From: an uncultured Flavobacteriales bacterium
GTDB lineage: Bacteria > Bacteroidota > Bacteroidia > Flavobacteriales > Crocinitomicaceae
Length of the DNA stretch: 9,019 nt
Direction: 5' to 3'
NCBI GenBank assembly: GCA_946479985.1
Contig: CAMLIF010000134.1
Coordinates: forward strand, 1-9,019
The position numbers were made by a program, and so were the translations under genes. Below are positions 6,714-9,019 of this stretch, in pieces (the stretch's first letter is position 1; each line of letters starts with the position of its first letter). Under the pieces are notes generated by a model. That model had not been told where the DNA came from. It did not search any database and worked only from the letters and a program-made list of their open reading frames with translations.

Positions 6714-8615
6714 ATGCGTCTAGTTAGCGTCATTGCAAGTTTTATCATTTTAAGCTCTTTGCAGGCTTATTCTCAACAACTGATCATCAACGAAATCTCA
6801 CAGGGAACTGGTTCACAGGAATATGTTGAATTGGTTGTTACCGGAACCCCAACTTGTCAAACACCTGTTGCAACTGTAGATTTGCGTGGTGTGATCATCG
6901 ATGACAATAACGGGTATTTCAATCCTGCTTCCGGAGCCGGAATTGCAACCGGAGCTATCCGTTTTTCAAACGCTGCATTTTGGTCGGCCATACCACAGGG
7001 AACAATCATTGTTATTCGAAGCGACAGCGATCCGAATCCGGCAGTACCGGCTTTAGATAATTCTATATCTGACGGAAATTGCAAGATTATTCTTGCTGCC
7101 AACTCAACACTTCTTGAAGGACAAGGGACTTCTCCCGCATTGGGAGACCCAAGTTATCCTGCAAACGGAATATGGGTAGCTGGTTCAGGAACATGGTCAC
7201 AGGTTGCAATGGCAAACAGTAACGACTCGTTTCAGATTCGTCAAACAAACACAAGTGCCGCGCCCTCCTATTCTGTTAGCTGGGGAAATAATACAAACGG
7301 AGCTCAAATCTCATTCTCTTCTGCAACGGGGAATGTTTTCTCGTTTATGAACACGAATGATAATAATCCCCTGACACAAGCAAACTGGACAGAAGGAACC
7401 GTGGCCGCTAATCAAACACCGGGATTACCAAACAACACTTTAAACGCAGCCTGGATCGGGAGTATGAATCCGGAATGTTCGAACATCAACGCAATTTCCA
7501 TTACTCTGAATCCGGTAAACAGCCAATGCGGCGCAAGCTGCACAGGTTCTGTTTCCAGTTCTGTTTTGGGAGGAACAACTCCTTACTCATACAGCTGGTC
7601 AACAGGTGCCGTAACAAATTCCATTTCGAATCAATGTCCCGGAAACTACACTTTGACAGTTACAGATGCCGGCGGATGTTCACATTCAGAATCGACCACA
7701 ATCGGACAGAACTCTACACTTGCTGCAAGTATAAACGCTGTAAATGAAACGTGCAGCGGATCTTGCGACGGCGAGGCTTTGGGAAATGCAACAGGCGGAA
7801 CAGCTCCTTATTCTTTCAGCTGGTCAAACACGTCTATAAATCCTGCAATCTCTAATTTGTGTCCGGGAAATTATTCGTTAACAGTTACAGATCAAAACGG
7901 ATGTTCGAATACCGTAAACACGACTATTAATGCCGGACAAACTCCACCAAGTTCTGATTTCAATGATCCGGGAACCCACCTGATTTCCGACGGAATAGTC
8001 CTGATACCTTCCAATGGCATGGGAACCTGGGCAAGTGAATGCGGATCGTGTCTTTCCGCTAACGGAGTTTTTGATCCTGCAATTTCCGGATTGGGGACAT
8101 TTGAGGTTTGTTATACAACTTCAGCAGGAATCTGTACTTCAACAACCTGTAATGACATCACTATAACTAACGGATGCTCAGACCAGCAGTTGTTCCTGAA
8201 CATGGAGATCTGTGATGGAGAAAACTTACAACTGAATGGAGAAACGTATACGCAACCGGGAGTTTACGAGCAGCATTTCACAATAGCCGGCGGATGCGAC
8301 AGCGCACTTTATATTACAGTTTCACAATGTATAAACACCAATTACACGATTGAAGTTCCGAATGTGATTACTCCAAACGGAGATCAGGTCAACGATCTTT
8401 GGGCGGTTGATTACACCGGATTAACTTTTGAAAGTGGTACAATACTAAACCGTTGGGGACAAATAATTCAAAACTTATCTGCACCAATTGTTTCCTGGGA
8501 TGGCAAGAACTCAGATGTTATCTGTTCCGAAGGAGTTTATTTCTACCAGATGCAATTTAAAACGGTTTCCGGAGAAATCATCGAGAAGCAAGGATTCATT
8601 GAATTGTACAGATAG
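6714..8615 (+). CDS. Type IX-secreted protein: lamin-tail-like domain, two SprB repeats, CHU_C sorting domain
   Basis: This is predicted to be a cell-surface or secreted protein exported by Sec and then the type IX system; an adhesive or structural role is likely but not shown. The frame opens at a TTG at 6690; I choose the ATG at 6714 (633 residues) because it starts a clean signal peptide, MRLVSVIASFIILSSLQAYS. Mature residues about 22-180 (LIINEISQGTGSQEYVELVV, then LRGVIIDDNNGYF) look like a lamin-tail domain. Residues about 258-407 are two SprB repeats of 75 residues, each with GGT.PYS.SWS and CPGNY.LTVTD..GCS. A module at about 488-540 (ICDGENLQLNGETYTQPGVY, then GGCDSALYITV) is of a kind common in such proteins. 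The last 85 or so residues (VPNVITPNGDQVNDLW, ILNRWGQII, SWDGKN, GVYFYQM) are the gliding-motility C-terminal domain, a type B sorting signal. The protein is cysteine-rich and much smaller than SprB itself. Confidence 0.92.
   Translation: MRLVSVIASFIILSSLQAYSQQLIINEISQGTGSQEYVELVVTGTPTCQTPVATVDLRGVIIDDNNGYFNPASGAGIATGAIRFSNAAFWSAIPQGTIIVIRSDSDPNPAVPALDNSISDGNCKIILAANSTLLEGQGTSPALGDPSYPANGIWVAGSGTWSQVAMANSNDSFQIRQTNTSAAPSYSVSWGNNTNGAQISFSSATGNVFSFMNTNDNNPLTQANWTEGTVAANQTPGLPNNTLNAAWIGSMNPECSNINAISITLNPVNSQCGASCTGSVSSSVLGGTTPYSYSWSTGAVTNSISNQCPGNYTLTVTDAGGCSHSESTTIGQNSTLAASINAVNETCSGSCDGEALGNATGGTAPYSFSWSNTSINPAISNLCPGNYSLTVTDQNGCSNTVNTTINAGQTPPSSDFNDPGTHLISDGIVLIPSNGMGTWASECGSCLSANGVFDPAISGLGTFEVCYTTSAGICTSTTCNDITITNGCSDQQLFLNMEICDGENLQLNGETYTQPGVYEQHFTIAGGCDSALYITVSQCINTNYTIEVPNVITPNGDQVNDLWAVDYTGLTFESGTILNRWGQIIQNLSAPIVSWDGKNSDVICSEGVYFYQMQFKTVSGEIIEKQGFIELYR
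7485..7934 (+). repeat. Two tandem 225-base repeats encoding the SprB modules
   Basis: Unit 1 (about 7485-7709) and unit 2 (about 7710-7934) are offset by exactly 225 bases, or 75 codons. The best conserved stretches are GGAACAACTCCTTA against GGAACAGCTCCTTA, and the shared CAGCTGGTCAA. Each unit places four cysteines in the same positions. DNA identity is moderate elsewhere, so the duplication is old, or the modules are kept alike by selection on protein structure. Unit edges are approximate. Confidence 0.75.
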
Positions 8616-8664
8616 ATAATCTGTTCGTCGCTAACTATTTGCGGTTTATTATATCCCTGAAAAC

Positions 8665-8694
8665 TTTATTTAGAAAGAAAATTGAGTATTTTCG
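8665..8694 (+). promoter_or_regulatory. Weak candidate promoter of the downstream lipoprotein gene
   Basis: TATTTTCG (8687-8694) differs from TAnnTTTG at one position, and TTTA (8665-8668) lies 18 bases upstream as a possible -33 element. The predicted leader would be only about 12 bases. No terminator is visible in the 98 bases after the secreted-protein gene, so read-through is an alternative. Confidence 0.3.
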
Positions 8695-8713
8695 AGAACA
8701 ATCAAACTGCAAA

Positions 8714-9019
8714 ATGAAAATCAACAAATGGATTGCCGGCGGACTAGTTATTCTAACAGGCCTCATCTTCGCATGCTCTGGAGAAGAAGCAGACAAACAA
8801 GCTAAATCAGAAATCCCTGAATTGGTGGTTCTTCCTGGTGAAGACACAACTGCACGTGAATCGGACCAATTCGATAAACGAAAAAATGTTCTGACGAAAA
8901 AGAATTATCAAACTTATCTGAAAGTCAGTAAAAAAGTCAAAAACATTTCGTTTTTCACCGTAACCAAATCAGGGTTGTTATTTCTGAAAACATCAGAAGA
9001 CAATATACTCACAGGCTAT
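8714..9019 (+). CDS. Predicted lipoprotein, N-terminal 102 residues, cut by the window edge
   Basis: The frame begins with the ATG at 8714 and is still open at the right edge, so the product is partial. MKINKWIAGGLVILTGLIFA is a lipoprotein signal peptide with the lipidated cysteine at residue 21. The mature start CSGEEAD has acidic residues close behind the cysteine, as in surface-export signals of some Flavobacteriia lipoproteins, which is only a hint. Residues about 25-60 are polar and probably a linker, followed by a lysine-rich part (KRKNVLTKKNYQTY, KVSKKVKN) and the start of what may be a beta-strand region (ISFFTVTKSGLLFLK). No domain is recognised and the function is unknown. Other in-frame starts are not needed because the signal peptide begins at this ATG. 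Confidence 0.8.
   Translation, partial: MKINKWIAGGLVILTGLIFACSGEEADKQAKSEIPELVVLPGEDTTARESDQFDKRKNVLTKKNYQTYLKVSKKVKNISFFTVTKSGLLFLKTSEDNILTGY

Noticed and set aside
7475..7747. 90-codon frame inside the SprB repeats
   Set aside because: It is an out-of-frame shadow of the repeat region of the secreted protein.
7485..7934. Tandem repeats as a possible CRISPR or satellite array
   Set aside because: There are only two units of 225 bases, they are in frame, and they encode matching SprB modules, so this is a protein-domain duplication.
8635..8847. 70-codon minus-strand frame
   Set aside because: It is antisense to the lipoprotein at 8714, which has a clear signal peptide and lipobox.

Overview
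The window looks like ordinary chromosome from a Bacteroidetes bacterium, most likely a Flavobacteriales member (a Fluviicola/Crocinitomicaceae-like organism would fit; this is inference). The signs are: a SusC-type TonB-dependent receptor with an N-terminal carboxypeptidase-regulatory-like domain; a secreted protein with two SprB repeats and a CHU_C-type C-terminal domain, the sorting signal of the type IX secretion system; several promoters of the Bacteroidetes TTG-N19/20-TAnnTTTG form; weak Shine-Dalgarno sites; and moderately AT-rich DNA.

Layout. Minus strand, right to left: rpmH (4073-3912) with a near-consensus promoter and a rho-independent terminator; then a tightly packed trio of a threonine aldolase (3814-2792), a 215-residue lipoprotein sharing an ATGA overlap with it, and a 107-residue acidic cytoplasmic protein overlapping the lipoprotein by 17 bases; then, from its own candidate promoter, a TonB-dependent receptor (1739 to beyond the left edge). 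Plus strand: a homodimer-type ABC exporter half-transporter (best start 4538), a perfect-palindrome terminator, a type IX-secreted adhesin-like protein (best start 6714) and the first 102 codons of another lipoprotein, which runs off the right edge.

The divergent stretch between rpmH and the exporter (about 460 bases) holds both promoters and a set of nested, decayed inverted repeats that may be the remains of a small mobile or REP-like element. The stretch after the exporter holds a start-less open frame, the palindromic terminator and the promoter of the secreted protein.

How the genes work together: most are cell-envelope genes (outer-membrane import, inner-membrane export, lipoproteins, type IX secretion), but they look like independent transcription units rather than one pathway. 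The one linked group is ltaE, lipoprotein and 107-residue protein, whose joint role is unknown. I see no CRISPR array, tRNA, rRNA, transposase, phage gene or recognisable defence system. I do not see convincing evidence of an undescribed system; the findings are modest leads.
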